Positions 39,357 through 48,864 are shown, numbered from the stretch's first letter. The stretch is DNA of 64,000 nt from Methanoregulaceae archaeon (GCA_015660885.1 JACTUB010000001.1:186001-250000), one strand, 5' to 3'. A program made the numbers and translations. The notes: generated by a model from the letters alone, not told the origin.

Positions 39357-40393
39357 AAAAGATTGCAGTCATGACCGGAGGGGGGGACTGCCCCGGACTC
39401 AATGCGGTAATCCGGGCTGTCGTACTAACGGGTTTAAGGTATAACCTGGAAACACTGGGAATCCGTAATGGGTGGAAAGGGCTTATCGAATGTGATATGG
39501 TGCCACTCAACGATTCCTCTGTTTCCGGCATCATCTCCTGGGGGGGAACAATTCTTGGAACATCCCGAACGAATCCACTGAAAGATCCTGCTGATCTGGA
39601 GAAGATCCAAAAAACCATACAAATAAACGACATCGGTGCTCTGGTTGTAATCGGGGGAGACGGGACGCTCTCTGCAGCGTATGGAATTGCGAACAGAGGT
39701 GTACCTATTGTAGGTATTCCAAAAACGATCGACAATGATATTTTCGGTACAGATCTGACGGTTGGTTTTGACACAGCGGTCTCCATAGTAACCGAAGCTA
39801 TCGACCGGCTCCACAACACCGCAGAATCCCACCACAGGATCATGGTTATCGAAGTGATGGGACGCAATGCCGGTTGGATCTCCCTTACCGCAGGAGTGGC
39901 CGGAGGAGCGGATGTGATCTTGGTCCCCGAGATGCATATCACATTTGAAGAGATCTGCCGGAATCTTGAAGCACGGTATATGGCAGGAAAAAAATTTTCT
40001 GTCGTAGTTGTTGCCGAAGGGACACTTCATGAAGACATCGCAGACACAACAGTCCCTGAATGTGACCGTGATGAGTGCGGGCATGAGAAATTCGTGGGTG
40101 TGGGAAACCTATTGGGAAAGAGACTCGAACACCAGCTCGGTATTGAGACCCGGGTGACGGTTCTGGGCCATGTCCAGCGTGGCGGTACGCCCACTGCATC
40201 CGATCGGGTTCTCGCAACCCGGTTCGGGATATCAGCTGTGGAGCAAATCGTTGCCGGTAACATCGGTTGTATGGTGGCTCTGCAGGGTACCCGGATTGGC
40301 ACAATCCCGCTCAAAGACGTAACGTCACGGATAAAAATGGTAGATCCTAATTTTTATTACGATCTGTCAATGATAAAAAGTGGAAAACGGTAG
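39353..40393 (+). CDS. pfkA: 6-phosphofructokinase, bacterial PfkA type
   Basis: The 346-residue PfkA-fold enzyme phosphorylates fructose-6-phosphate. It has MTGGGDCPGLNAVIRA at residues 8-23, VIGGDGTLSAAYG near 100 and PKTIDNDIFGTDLTVGFDTA near 122. A Gly after GGD and a Lys in PKTIDND give the mixed Gly104/Lys124 signature (E. coli numbering) of group III enzymes, generally ATP-dependent, rather than the Asp/Lys pair of PPi-dependent ones. Many archaea use ADP-dependent kinases of another fold, so this suggests acquisition from bacteria. It follows the phosphoribulokinase-like gene, making a sugar-phosphate cluster. Confidence 0.93.
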   Translation: MKKIAVMTGGGDCPGLNAVIRAVVLTGLRYNLETLGIRNGWKGLIECDMVPLNDSSVSGIISWGGTILGTSRTNPLKDPADLEKIQKTIQINDIGALVVIGGDGTLSAAYGIANRGVPIVGIPKTIDNDIFGTDLTVGFDTAVSIVTEAIDRLHNTAESHHRIMVIEVMGRNAGWISLTAGVAGGADVILVPEMHITFEEICRNLEARYMAGKKFSVVVVAEGTLHEDIADTTVPECDRDECGHEKFVGVGNLLGKRLEHQLGIETRVTVLGHVQRGGTPTASDRVLATRFGISAVEQIVAGNIGCMVALQGTRIGTIPLKDVTSRIKMVDPNFYYDLSMIKSGKR

Positions 40394-40424
40394 AATCCTT
40401 AACCTCTTCACCCTGATGACAATT

Positions 40425-41717
40425 TCAGATATGCAGCAGATAGGGCAGTGTTATCAGAGACACCAGTACTATCAGCATGAGGTAGCTGACAGCGCTACTG
40501 ACATATCCTGAGTATTTCATGAGTCCACGTCGATCGAGGAGCCGGTCCAATCCTTCTTTAAAGATATACCCGCCATCGAGCGGGATCATAGGGATCGCGT
40601 TAAAAATACCGACATTGAGATTGATCCAGGCACACCAGAAGAGCAGGTGCATAACACCCCAGAAACCCTCAAATGGGACAGAGTAGTAGGTCGTATCAGA
40701 AGTTTCGAACGCAAGGATACGGAGGAACTGGATGCCGGTATCATTAGTAAAGGGGATGATCAGGAACTGAAAGAATCCTACAGGTGACAGTAATCCCTGG
40801 ACAACTGCCATGACTGCTGTGCCATCATAATACTCGACGCCCATAAATCCACTGGTCCTGTTGGGGACGTCAGCAGGCCAAGCAGCAAGGGTGAGCGGGT
40901 AATCCTTTACATTTTTATCGTGTTCAGCGGTAAGAATCAGCACGTCACCGGGTTTTGTTGCGTTAAGAATAGTCGAAACATCGGTCCGGCTGCCGACTGG
41001 TACTCCATTTATTGCTGTTACTATCGATCCGGGAGGAATACCCGCACGATCCGCGGGATAATCCTTGTAGACCCCATGAATGATCGGCAGGCTGACAGGC
41101 ATGACCAGTCCCATGCAGAGAATAAGAAGGACAAAACAGGAGAAACCCACGATAAGGTTGTTGGTGATCCCTGCGCCAAACATACGAATCTTGGCCATTC
41201 CTTTAGTTCTATCAAGTTCTTCTTCATCCGGCTCAACAAAAAATCCAATAGGGATAACTGCAATAAGCACACCCATCGTCTTCACTTTAATATTCTCAAC
41301 ACGACAGAGGATCGCATGCCCGAATTCGTGAACACCAATAGTAATGATAAATGCAAGCCAGACGGCAAGGGTGGATGGGACATACTCGTTAATACCGGGC
41401 AAGAGCAGGATATTTTGCGGCTTGTAAATCCCGGTGGGTTCCGGCTGAACAAGCAGGGTGTAACGTACCGAGACAAAGAGCATGAAGGTAATGAAAATCG
41501 ATACGATGATAACAGCAATAACTCCTACCGACCCATAGATCCGGAAAAACCTGCGGAATACCGCAAATTTGTCAAAAAATCCGATCCGGCTCGTTTTTAT
41601 TGCCATAATCGGGCCATAGAAGGTTATGTGGTCCTCCCAGAGTTTCCGGGAATGGATATAATACGCTACCGCCGCGTAGATAGCGATGAGAAAAATGATC
41701 GGAGGGATCCAGTCCAT
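40425..41717 (-). CDS. Site-2 protease family zinc metalloprotease (M50) with PDZ
   Basis: The 430-residue polytopic membrane protein has the zinc motif HEFGH in TIGVHEFGHAILCRVE (about residue 130). A PDZ-like domain spans about 210-285 (YKDYPADRAGIPPGSIVTAING), and the distal ligand motif is NAIPMIPLDGGYIF near 375-388 (NxxPxxxxDGG). These proteases cut membrane-embedded regulators or leftover signal peptides. The PDZ domain suggests control by substrate ends. Its natural substrate here is unknown. It converges on pfkA and ends 31 bases from it. Confidence 0.95.
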   Translation of the reverse strand: MDWIPPIIFLIAIYAAVAYYIHSRKLWEDHITFYGPIMAIKTSRIGFFDKFAVFRRFFRIYGSVGVIAVIIVSIFITFMLFVSVRYTLLVQPEPTGIYKPQNILLLPGINEYVPSTLAVWLAFIITIGVHEFGHAILCRVENIKVKTMGVLIAVIPIGFFVEPDEEELDRTKGMAKIRMFGAGITNNLIVGFSCFVLLILCMGLVMPVSLPIIHGVYKDYPADRAGIPPGSIVTAINGVPVGSRTDVSTILNATKPGDVLILTAEHDKNVKDYPLTLAAWPADVPNRTSGFMGVEYYDGTAVMAVVQGLLSPVGFFQFLIIPFTNDTGIQFLRILAFETSDTTYYSVPFEGFWGVMHLLFWCAWINLNVGIFNAIPMIPLDGGYIFKEGLDRLLDRRGLMKYSGYVSSAVSYLMLIVLVSLITLPYLLHI

Positions 41718-41786
41718 TCGTTATTTATTACATTGCGGGCCACATAAAACAATGGCTCATTACATTCCGACGGGTAGGATAAAAAA

Positions 41787-42434
41787 TCAGAAAAATTCCG
41801 ACAGCTGACTCTGTTGTTTTTTTCCAATCATGAGGGATACTGTCTTCCAGCTCTTTCTGGCAATTGGAGGGGGACTTTTGTATTCATCGATGTATGCGGA
41901 AAGGAATGCAATCGTCACCGGGTCCGAAGAATACCCGCTACCGATTATTCCATATTTTTTTGAAAGGGTCGCTATCGCATGGTCACGGACAACTTTTGCG
42001 ACAATACTTGCAGCGGAGACTACTTTGAAGGTCTCGTCGGCGTGATGTTCCGAGATGATCTCGCAGGTACATTCAAGATGGGATTTTACCATTTCTGCAT
42101 ACCGGAATGCATTCACGTCACAGGCGTCGACATAGGCTTTTGAGGGGGCAAGCTTGCCAATAACCTGTGCATGCGCCCGGGCAATACAGGAGTTCATGGT
42201 CATGCCCCTTCGAATCTCATCGATCTCGTGCGCGTCAATTCGCACTGTTGCCACACGGAACCGCTTCCTTATGACTGAATAGAGGTGTTCCCGCACAGCG
42301 GGTGAGAGCAGTTTCGAGTCCTTCACTGCAAGATCAGCAAAAACATCCTCTGAGGGTACTCCGACAGCAGCAATCACCAGCGGCCCCAGTACAGATCCCT
42401 TTCCTGCCTCGTCCACTCCGCAGATCACATACAC
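41787..42434 (-). CDS. rnhB: Ribonuclease HII
   Basis: The 215-residue enzyme cleaves the RNA strand of RNA-DNA hybrids and removes ribonucleotides and primers. The opening CGVDEAGKGSVLGPLVIAAV holds the catalytic Asp-Glu. Further acidic residues are in AYVDACDVN and SEHHADE, and SAASIVAKVVRDHAI is the conserved helix. The length is typical of archaeal RNase HII. It diverges from the TrkA-like gene with 48 bases between starts. Confidence 0.97.
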   Translation of the reverse strand: MYVICGVDEAGKGSVLGPLVIAAVGVPSEDVFADLAVKDSKLLSPAVREHLYSVIRKRFRVATVRIDAHEIDEIRRGMTMNSCIARAHAQVIGKLAPSKAYVDACDVNAFRYAEMVKSHLECTCEIISEHHADETFKVVSAASIVAKVVRDHAIATLSKKYGIIGSGYSSDPVTIAFLSAYIDEYKSPPPIARKSWKTVSLMIGKKQQSQLSEFF

Positions 42435-42482
42435 TGATTAATGCGCAAATTATTTCAATGCCGATGATGGTAACCGGTAGTC

Positions 42483-43151
42483 ATGTATATTATCATAGTG
42501 GGGCTTGGCGGGATTGGGAGAAACCTGGCGAAACAGGCAATCGAACATGCAAACAATGTTGTCGTCATTGACCAGGATGAAGCCCGGTGCAGCGAGGTTC
42601 TTGAACACTATGATGTACTGGCAGTAACCGGCAATGCAACCGACAAGACAACGCTTGAGGAGGCCGGGATTGATAGGGCCGATGCCCTGATTGCTACCAC
42701 AAGCGATGATTCGGTCAACCTTATGACCTGCTGGCTCGCAAAAAAATTCCGCGTTCCCAATGTCGTTTCGATCGTCAACCAGTCCACTCATTCAGATTTT
42801 TTCAAGGAAGTCGGGGTCAGGATCAGCGAGAATCCCGATGAACTCGTGGCATCACGTCTCTATTACTGGACCCAGAATCCCCAGCTCCAGCAGCTTGCCT
42901 CGATTCCTGGGGGGACCATCTTTGAGATAGTTGCCGAACAGGGTGCACCTATTGTCGGGCACGAAATCCGTGAGCTTAAGGTAAAAGACTTCGTGTTCAT
43001 TGCAATCCGCAGATCGGGGGGCGAACTGATTATTCCGAGTGGTAATGTCAGGATCCAGCCCAATGATATCTTCACGGTCTTTACGAAAAAAGAAGCAGAA
43101 GACGATTGTCTCCGGCTCCTGAACAAGCAACTCAAAAAATCAGCGGATTGA
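42483..43151 (+). CDS. TrkA/KtrA-type potassium channel or transporter regulator
   Basis: The 222-residue protein has an N-terminal RCK/TrkA-N Rossmann domain: [15 protein letters not shown] nucleotide loop at 4-18 and VVIDQDE at about 29-35. A C-terminal TrkA-C domain spans about 140-218 ([36 protein letters not shown]). It should bind NAD(H) or ATP and gate a potassium transporter. No channel or TrkH gene is adjacent. Its 3' end overlaps the convergent geranylgeranyl reductase gene by 12 bases. Confidence 0.92.
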   Translation: MYIIIVGLGGIGRNLAKQAIEHANNVVVIDQDEARCSEVLEHYDVLAVTGNATDKTTLEEAGIDRADALIATTSDDSVNLMTCWLAKKFRVPNVVSIVNQSTHSDFFKEVGVRISENPDELVASRLYYWTQNPQLQQLASIPGGTIFEIVAEQGAPIVGHEIRELKVKDFVFIAIRRSGGELIIPSGNVRIQPNDIFTVFTKKEAEDDCLRLLNKQLKKSAD

Positions 43152-44336
43152 AGCAGCGAGAGTCCCCAGCTCGAGCATCAGTTTTGGGTTCACCCGGATA
43201 ATTTCTTTTATTAAGGACAGTGTCGTGAAATCCCTGAGATTCAGTTTTGAGACAGAATGGATGATCTCATTCAGTTTCGCATCAGGTTGCCTGATGAGGT
43301 ATTCTTTGATATGGTAATTGCGCACTAAGGCTTTGCCCATCTTTGATGTCCGCCAGGTTTTGTCATACTTCATAAGTGCAGTTCTGGATACGTCGCCTGT
43401 TTCAATGCATTCAGCAGCAACCTCAGCGGCGAGTCTTCCGGTATACATGCCATTGTAGATCCCGCCACCGGTAAGTGGATCGACAACACGGGCAGCATCA
43501 CCGGCAATAATCAGCCCATCTGCCACCGTACATTCCAGTGGACGGCAGACAGACACGCCACCGGCAATATATTCGATCGGTTTCCCATGGGGGAATGTCT
43601 TTTTTACAAACCGGTCAAGATAGTCCTTTGCCCGGTGTCCTTCTCCGCTTTTTTTTCCTGATATTCCTACGCCTACATTGGCAGTCCGGTCACCTTTGGG
43701 GAAGACCCAGAGATAGCCTTCAGGGGCAATCTCGTTGCCAAGATAAAAAACCGTCGAATGTTGATCGATATCGATATCGGCAAGGACATACTGAACGGAA
43801 CTCATGATCTCGCGGACCGGCACTGTGGTATCGATGCCGCACCAGCGGGAAAATTTTGATTCCACGCCATCAGCTGCGATGACAATATCAGCTGCGATTT
43901 TGCTCACTTTTCCGCAGCTCTCGATCTTCGCTCCCTGTATACATCCGTTATTGATGATAGGCGCAGATGCACGTGTCTTGACCGCCACATCAGCACCAGC
44001 CTCAGCCGCCTTCCAGACCAGCTCTCGGTCAAAGACCTTCCGGTCTAGGATATAACCAACCTTACTTCCCGCGAGCTGGGATTCGAGTTTCATTAAAAAT
44101 CCGTCCGGAGCAATAATACTCGCACCGGTCATTTCAGCAGATATCCACTTAGGATCAGGGTCAATGAATTCATGGAGGGCTTCTTTCCCGAGGCCTTCAG
44201 CACAGCGCACCGGGGCACCGATTGCCGGGCGTTTTTCAACGAGGCACACGGAGAGACCTTTTTCAACAGCGGTTTTTGCAGCGATTGCTCCTGCCGGACC
44301 TCCTCCGATGACCAGCACGTCGTACTTATTTTTCAT
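43140..44336 (-). CDS. Digeranylgeranylglycerophospholipid reductase family flavoprotein
   Basis: From ATG 44336 the product is 398 residues. It has an FAD-binding start ([16 protein letters not shown], 5-20), a CAEG loop ([13 protein letters not shown]) and a second FAD motif [23 protein letters not shown] near 285. It saturates the geranylgeranyl chains of archaeal membrane lipids. The upstream frame extension to 44423 is not real: it overlaps the ferredoxin gene in another frame. The start overlaps the ferredoxin stop by 11 bases, so the pair is translationally coupled and that ferredoxin is the likely electron donor. Confidence 0.93.
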   Translation of the reverse strand: MKNKYDVLVIGGGPAGAIAAKTAVEKGLSVCLVEKRPAIGAPVRCAEGLGKEALHEFIDPDPKWISAEMTGASIIAPDGFLMKLESQLAGSKVGYILDRKVFDRELVWKAAEAGADVAVKTRASAPIINNGCIQGAKIESCGKVSKIAADIVIAADGVESKFSRWCGIDTTVPVREIMSSVQYVLADIDIDQHSTVFYLGNEIAPEGYLWVFPKGDRTANVGVGISGKKSGEGHRAKDYLDRFVKKTFPHGKPIEYIAGGVSVCRPLECTVADGLIIAGDAARVVDPLTGGGIYNGMYTGRLAAEVAAECIETGDVSRTALMKYDKTWRTSKMGKALVRNYHIKEYLIRQPDAKLNEIIHSVSKLNLRDFTTLSLIKEIIRVNPKLMLELGTLAASIR

Positions 44337-44502
44337 GTGCGACCTCCAGGGCACCCAGAGGGCATACTTTTGCACAGATTCCACAGACTGTGCAGCTCTT
44401 CTCCACGCAGAGGTACGCATCAATCAGTTCAAGGGCACCTTCCGGGCAGACTGACACACAACAACCGCAATATCCACAGATATCCCGATGTACTTTGAGC
44501 AT
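44326..44502 (-). CDS. 2x[4Fe-4S] ferredoxin coupled to the lipid reductase
   Basis: Read by hand: 58 residues from ATG 44502. Two cluster motifs are visible, [12 protein letters not shown] (residues 9-20) and [12 protein letters not shown] (residues 37-48), each CxxCxxCxxxCP, as in clostridial-type ferredoxins. The TAA stop (44326-44328) lies inside the start of the geranylgeranyl reductase gene. Ferredoxin-dependent reduction of archaeal lipid precursors is known from Methanosarcina. A TATA-like AAATATTA on the minus strand at about 44528-44536 is close enough that the message may be leaderless. Confidence 0.92.
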   Translation of the reverse strand: MLKVHRDICGYCGCCVSVCPEGALELIDAYLCVEKSCTVCGICAKVCPLGALEVAHEK

Positions 44503-44844
44503 TGAGTGATCATGTAAGTGTTCTGTTTCATTAATATTTACGATTTGAAAAATACCAGAGAAAGCTTAGGAGCGTATGAGTATATAATAAAAAAGAGGAA
44601 GACAATGTTCATCTATCTGATATGAGGACTCATGTAGTCTTGTAAAATATTTCAGTTCCTTTTTACATGCATTTCCAGAGCTTTTCATCAGCTCGGCCCA
44701 TTCAGCTCATACTCGACGGTTTCCGAAAGCAATCCCAGATTCGTCGTTAACGTCAAGCAGAAATATTGCATTGTGGTATATCAACTTATACGTGAAAATA
44801 CCTGAATCTAAAGTAAATTTCCAGAATTATCCGGAATGAAAAAA
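44503..44844. other. Intergenic stretch, promoter of the ferredoxin gene only
   Basis: The left end carries the TATA-like element of the ferredoxin-reductase pair. The remainder, past the end of the ten-gene operon, shows no gene or strong terminator hairpin. A short run of AAAAAAGAGG (about 44588-44599) is unremarkable. Confidence 0.4.
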
Positions 44845-45966
44845 CTACACAAGTGAAAATGTCCCATACTTCCCGCCGCCACCCGGGTGCAGGATCACTC
44901 TTCCGGTTCTTAGTGCTTCGATTGCGTCAGCGACGTTGGAATGAATTCGCCGGATCTCCACAACGGGGGCGTCGATGAGCACATCAATCTCATTGCCGAA
45001 CGTGCTAATAAAAGATGAGTAAATTGCCAGACATTTTTTTGTATGAGGTGATGAAGCCCCTTCCGTAATCTGGATGATCTGACCAAGGGGCACGACATGG
45101 AGATAGGGGGGTCGTTTGTGGGGAGTGGCCCCGGAAGAAAGTTCCCGGGCGCGGTCATATACTCCTTTTTTTATGAGACCCCCATCTGCCGGGCAGCGCC
45201 ATGAATCCAGTATTGCCTGTTCCAACGAATACTGGGTGAAACAGCGGACACAGGCAGTACGGTTGTACTTCCCCTCCTCCGGAAAGAAACCTGCGTTCAT
45301 GTCGATGGCCCCGCTTTTTAGCCTTTCCAGTACACCTTTTACTGTCAGTTCTTTGAGCCGGAGCCGATTGAATTCACGCCCAATCTTTTCGGGCTGGGGG
45401 CTGTGGGCATCTGAGTTTGAGAGGAATGGTATTTCGGTGAGATCCGGGATCGCGGCACCATACGAACTGTCAGCCGAGAGACCAAGTTCTAGAAAATCTA
45501 TCGGTTCGCTGCCGTAGCAATCAGCAACGTGGTCAAAATATGCAAACATCGCCGTCCACGGGGTAAACGCATGTGCTGGGCCGATCATCCCTCCGACATC
45601 GTGAACGGCCATCGCGATAGCATTACCGCTCATGTGGAGGTGTGGCCTGCCACTTGTTTCGAAACTTTTACATTTTCCTTTGAAGAGCTCGCGGATCTGA
45701 TCGAATTGGGCCAGATCCTCTGCGAGAATAAGGTGATGCACACGATGCTCGTCTTCAACTTCTCCCGTGGGGACGATAATGACACCTGCATCATTTTCGA
45801 GAAAAGGTTCCCAGCTTTTCTGCCATACCGGGTGGAGTGCATCTCCTGTGCCAAGAACATGGATACCCTTAGTGATACAGGCAGATAGCAGGTTTTCTGG
45901 CAGCATCGCCCCAGACACAGCTATGGAGAAAGGAGAATGTATATGCAGATCGGCATTTACGAGCAT
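44845..45966 (-). CDS. Endonuclease Q-type PHP-domain DNA repair nuclease
   Basis: The 373-residue protein has a PHP domain with NADLHIHSPFS (metal His) at residues 4-14, a GPAHAFTPW motif near 128-136 and FLSNSDAHSP near 183-192. A Cys site CVRCF (about 240) belongs to a zinc finger, and a C-terminal helical region follows. This matches EndoQ, which nicks DNA 5' of deaminated bases and abasic sites in Thermococcales and some methanogens. It is the last gene of the 51.9-44.8 kb operon, two bases after the PAC2 stop. Confidence 0.88.
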   Translation of the reverse strand: MLVNADLHIHSPFSIAVSGAMLPENLLSACITKGIHVLGTGDALHPVWQKSWEPFLENDAGVIIVPTGEVEDEHRVHHLILAEDLAQFDQIRELFKGKCKSFETSGRPHLHMSGNAIAMAVHDVGGMIGPAHAFTPWTAMFAYFDHVADCYGSEPIDFLELGLSADSSYGAAIPDLTEIPFLSNSDAHSPQPEKIGREFNRLRLKELTVKGVLERLKSGAIDMNAGFFPEEGKYNRTACVRCFTQYSLEQAILDSWRCPADGGLIKKGVYDRARELSSGATPHKRPPYLHVVPLGQIIQITEGASSPHTKKCLAIYSSFISTFGNEIDVLIDAPVVEIRRIHSNVADAIEALRTGRVILHPGGGGKYGTFSLV

Positions 45967-45968
45967 AG

Positions 45969-46727
45969 TTACCCGATGTAGCTCAGCTCTTCGTCCTTCT
46001 GCATCCTGTCGCTTTCAACTAATCCCTCGATGGCTTTTTCCATCTCGGACGCACGGTCATTGAGCCGTGTAAGATCGACAGGTACATCAATCAGTTTTGA
46101 AAGTGTGGCGAGCACGTTTGCTGCGCTCATCGGGTCGACCAGGTACCCGCTCGTTTCGCCCATCAGACATACTGCATCGATACCCCGGAGGGCAGAAAGT
46201 CCAAGCATAAGCCCGGCAGCACCAATGATCCCGCCTCCTGGTTCATTCCTATCGAACGTTACACCGGCCGCCTCCAACTCTGGCCGGAGATCTGTGCGGT
46301 TCACCGCTCCCAGCACCCTGGGCTCATGAACCAGATGCCCAACACCGAAACCCCCCAGCGTGTAAATGCGCTGAACCTTCAGTTCTTCAGCGATTGTACA
46401 GTACTGGTCCGCAAGGAGGTAGTGTCCTTCGTTCGATGTACTCTGGTGATCTCCGACGATGAAGACGAGATCCTTTCCTTCCCCACGGAAAAGATAGAGT
46501 TCGTTGCGTGCCAGCCGTGCAAGACCATTTTCTTCAAGAATCACCTGGGGGGGAAAATAGATTGAATGGATCTCCCCCATCTTTACGGCACCCAGCACAT
46601 GGATCATATACTCTGCAACGAGTTTACCTACCTGCCCGATTCCCGGGAGTCCTTCTATAAGGATGGGATTAACGGGGGGAGATTCCCTGATACTATCAAA
46701 ATACCGGACAAAAATCTCGTCAATCAT
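45969..46727 (-). CDS. PAC2-family protein
   Basis: The protein has 252 residues from ATG 46727. The PAC2 signature is LIEGLPGIGQVGKLVAEYM (about 23-41), with IYTLGGFGVGH and GGGIIGAAGLMLGL later. The start is set by a near-perfect GGAGGATG ribosome site about 8 bases upstream, which lies inside the overlapping nop10 gene; an in-frame ATG at 46766 is less likely. In archaea this family is regularly found next to Nop10 and aIF2-alpha, as here. The role is unknown; a link to ribosome or proteasome biogenesis is inference. Confidence 0.9.
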   Translation of the reverse strand: MIDEIFVRYFDSIRESPPVNPILIEGLPGIGQVGKLVAEYMIHVLGAVKMGEIHSIYFPPQVILEENGLARLARNELYLFRGEGKDLVFIVGDHQSTSNEGHYLLADQYCTIAEELKVQRIYTLGGFGVGHLVHEPRVLGAVNRTDLRPELEAAGVTFDRNEPGGGIIGAAGLMLGLSALRGIDAVCLMGETSGYLVDPMSAANVLATLSKLIDVPVDLTRLNDRASEMEKAIEGLVESDRMQKDEELSYIG

Positions 46728-46875
46728 TTTTTGCCATCCTCCGGTATTTCCCGTACCGATCTTCAATAGAAAAACGTGATGGATGGGCGATAACGGTCGG
46801 TTTACTACACACCGGGCAGGTGGCAGAAAGAGTATAAGTGTATTCTGCTTTGCAGCAACGGATGCGACCGCTCAT
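46720..46875 (-). CDS. nop10: H/ACA ribonucleoprotein protein Nop10
   Basis: Read by hand: 51 residues. It has the small zinc ribbon RIRCCKAEYTYTLSATCPVC, then AHPSRFSIEDRYGKYRR, the diagnostic Nop10 tail. Nop10 binds Cbf5 and is part of the H/ACA pseudouridylation complex. The first zinc pair is CC rather than the usual CxxC: RCCKAEY has adjacent Cys7-Cys8, while Cys20 and Cys23 are normal. The ATG overlaps the aIF2-alpha stop as ATGA, and the 3' end overlaps the PAC2 start by 8 bases. Confidence 0.93.
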   Translation of the reverse strand: MSGRIRCCKAEYTYTLSATCPVCSKPTVIAHPSRFSIEDRYGKYRRMAKND

Positions 46876-47660
46876 TGACTCTTCCCGGACTTCGGTTTCT
46901 TGACGAGTTTGCCCTCTCCACCGGACTTTTCCATAACTGCGATCGCTGCATTTGCTGCTTTCTCGATCGCTTTTTCTGCTTTCTTATAGTCAGGGGCGGT
47001 AACTTTAATCCTGTATGTCGGAGCACCAAGATACAGGAGCTCAATATCAACACCGGCTATTTTTGGCTCGGCACTTTTCAATGCCTTCTTGATTACTGAT
47101 ATTCCGTCTGGCAGGATGCTGGTGAGTACCAGGTGCCCGGTCACTTCGACCCGGGGAACTTTCACACTCTCCTGTGCCACATGAAGAAGCGTTTCGGCAA
47201 CTTTTTTGGGGAGGTCGAGTTTTTTAAGTGTCGACTCGCTGTCAATAACAAGGTCTTCAAACACGGGGTGGAAAGCCCCGTACTTCTTGAAAATCAGATC
47301 CTCCAGAGCAGTAGCAGACTCACCGGACTGTTCTGCGACAAAACCCAACCACTTCCTGGCTTTACTCTCGTTCTTCCACTCACGGATTTTCTCGCGGCGC
47401 TGATGTTCATTGACGTCTTTTAATGAAAGGTCGATGTGCCCACGATTCTTATCGACGTTGAGAACCTTGCAGACTATCTTCTGGCCTTCGCGAATGTGGT
47501 CACGGATATACTTGATCCAGCCGGTTGCAATTTCAGAAATAGGAATAAGCCCCTGGCGACCCCCATACTCATCCAGAGATACAAACGCCACAAAATCTTT
47601 AATATTCTGTACGGTGCAGACAACCAGTTCCGATTCCTGCGGCCACTCTCTGTCCAGCAT
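46872..47660 (-). CDS. eif2a: Translation initiation factor aIF2 subunit alpha
   Basis: The 262-residue protein from ATG 47660 has an S1-like OB domain at the N-terminus (VVCTVQNIKDFVAFVSLDEYGGRQG kept here in outline), the helical middle domain and a C-terminal alpha/beta domain that contacts the gamma subunit (YRIKVTAPDYKKAEKAIEKA). It helps carry initiator tRNA to the ribosome. The conserved Ser region of the eukaryotic protein is replaced by GGRQGLIP. The order L44e-S27e-aIF2alpha-Nop10-PAC2 is the standard archaeal cluster. Confidence 0.96.
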   Translation of the reverse strand: MLDREWPQESELVVCTVQNIKDFVAFVSLDEYGGRQGLIPISEIATGWIKYIRDHIREGQKIVCKVLNVDKNRGHIDLSLKDVNEHQRREKIREWKNESKARKWLGFVAEQSGESATALEDLIFKKYGAFHPVFEDLVIDSESTLKKLDLPKKVAETLLHVAQESVKVPRVEVTGHLVLTSILPDGISVIKKALKSAEPKIAGVDIELLYLGAPTYRIKVTAPDYKKAEKAIEKAANAAIAVMEKSGGEGKLVKKPKSGKSQ

Positions 47661-47668
47661 GGATATAA

Positions 47669-47857
47669 TCACTTGAGCTCTGAGATAATTTCAGCCTTGA
47701 TACTTGCCTTTCCACCCGTGGGAAGCGCAAGATCGTGCCCGCAGACAATACACTTCACGACAGTACTTGCCTTTTCAAATACCGTTTGCTCGTTTTCACA
47801 GTCAGGACACTTTACTTTGAAAAATTTACTCCGGTTTTCCCGAATCTCACGTACCAT
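47669..47857 (-). CDS. rps27e: 30S ribosomal protein S27e
   Basis: The 62-residue zinc-ribbon ribosomal protein has FFKVKCPDCENEQTVFEKAS then VKCIVCGHDLALPTGG, giving the CxxC...CxxC zinc site. The length is normal for archaea. It lies between L44e and aIF2-alpha with gaps of 7 and 8 bases. Confidence 0.97.
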   Translation of the reverse strand: MVREIRENRSKFFKVKCPDCENEQTVFEKASTVVKCIVCGHDLALPTGGKASIKAEIISELK

Positions 47858-47864
47858 TATTCAC

Positions 47865-48143
47865 TCACTCCGTCAGCTCAAACTTTGCGACCCGGTAACC
47901 CTTTCTCAGGTGTGCCTTTCCGCAGGTGATACAACGGTACCGCACGTTGATCTTTTTCGTCGGTTTGTCGCCACCGGGCACTTTTGAGAATTTTCCCATA
48001 TTGCCTACTTTTCCTCTGCGGGCCTTCTGCCGGTCGATCCAGTGGAGGCCGGTTGTCTTGCCTTTCTTTACCCTCTCGACCTCATGCATCTGATGAGTCC
48101 TGCAATGTGGGCAATAGGTGTTAAATTTTGCTGGCATTTTCAT
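47865..48143 (-). CDS. rpl44e: 50S ribosomal protein L44e
   Basis: The 92-residue protein is the archaeal/eukaryal L44e (eL42). It has [20 protein letters not shown] at the start, [20 protein letters not shown] in the middle and [15 protein letters not shown] near the end, with four zinc-binding Cys. The ATG at 48143 is chosen because GGTGA lies 7 bases before it. It sits near the ribosomal E site. Confidence 0.97.
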   Translation of the reverse strand: MKMPAKFNTYCPHCRTHQMHEVERVKKGKTTGLHWIDRQKARRGKVGNMGKFSKVPGGDKPTKKINVRYRCITCGKAHLRKGYRVAKFELTE

Positions 48144-48181
48144 AAAATTTTCACCGATAATTTGGATACAGAATACCAATA

Positions 48182-48856
48182 TTATTTACAAAGATTGATA
48201 TTTAAGACTATGTTGCGTTCACTCAGAACCGCGGCATTTCGCTCAGGAAGCGTTACGATATCTCCTTTTGACAGAGCATAAATCCTCCCATCAATCCCCA
48301 TAAAGGATTCCATGTCCTCAAGCACCCGTACGAGTACACAGGGCGGCAGGAGGGGCATTTTTGGTTCCGGTGTTGCGTAAAGTCCGTGGGCTTCAACATG
48401 ATCTTCAACCTGCTCCAGTTCAGGTTCACCGCTTTCTTTAGTATCTGGAGGTACAGCAGTTTTCGGACGATGAGGTATATTGTAGAGCAGGATGCCCTTG
48501 CAACGCTCGATACTGGCAGTAGCAGTATCAAACATCTCTTTCTCAACTGGGATCATCCGCTTTACTTCTTCACGGTCATAATAATTGCCTTCAGCATGCA
48601 GGATAGTCAGGGCGAGAATTTTGCGTGACCGTAAAGCAAAGAGCTCCTGCAGCGTTTCTTTTATTGCGAGCGTTTCTTCAATAAGAGATCGGGCCTCTTC
48701 AGAGAGCGGATCTTCAAATTCATAAACTTTGTTGATAAGGGTAGCTAGTTCTGCATGCCCGCGATCGAAAAGGTCGGAGGGGACTGCTGTGAGTCTCCCC
48801 GTCTCCCGCTCTGATAGCAAGGTACTGCGCAGATCGTCAAGGCCCCGTGGTCCCAT
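48182..48856 (-). CDS. GINS complex subunit (Gins51-type)
   Basis: The 224-residue protein comprises an N-terminal helical A-domain ([20 protein letters not shown] kept as the recognisable opening), a linker rich in Pro/Glu, and a small C-terminal B-domain ([21 protein letters not shown]). Domain order A then B is that of archaeal Gins51. GINS joins MCM and GAN/Cdc45 in the replicative helicase. The ATG at 48856 follows GAGGGGGATA. It directly follows priS, as is common in euryarchaea, linking helicase and primase production. Confidence 0.88.
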   Translation of the reverse strand: MGPRGLDDLRSTLLSERETGRLTAVPSDLFDRGHAELATLINKVYEFEDPLSEEARSLIEETLAIKETLQELFALRSRKILALTILHAEGNYYDREEVKRMIPVEKEMFDTATASIERCKGILLYNIPHRPKTAVPPDTKESGEPELEQVEDHVEAHGLYATPEPKMPLLPPCVLVRVLEDMESFMGIDGRIYALSKGDIVTLPERNAAVLSERNIVLNINLCK

Positions 48857-48864
48857 TATCCCCC

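Noticed and set aside
44337..44423. N-terminal extension of the geranylgeranyl reductase
   Set aside because: The extension overlaps the ferredoxin gene out of frame and does not resemble the family; FAD-binding begins right after the ATG at 44336.
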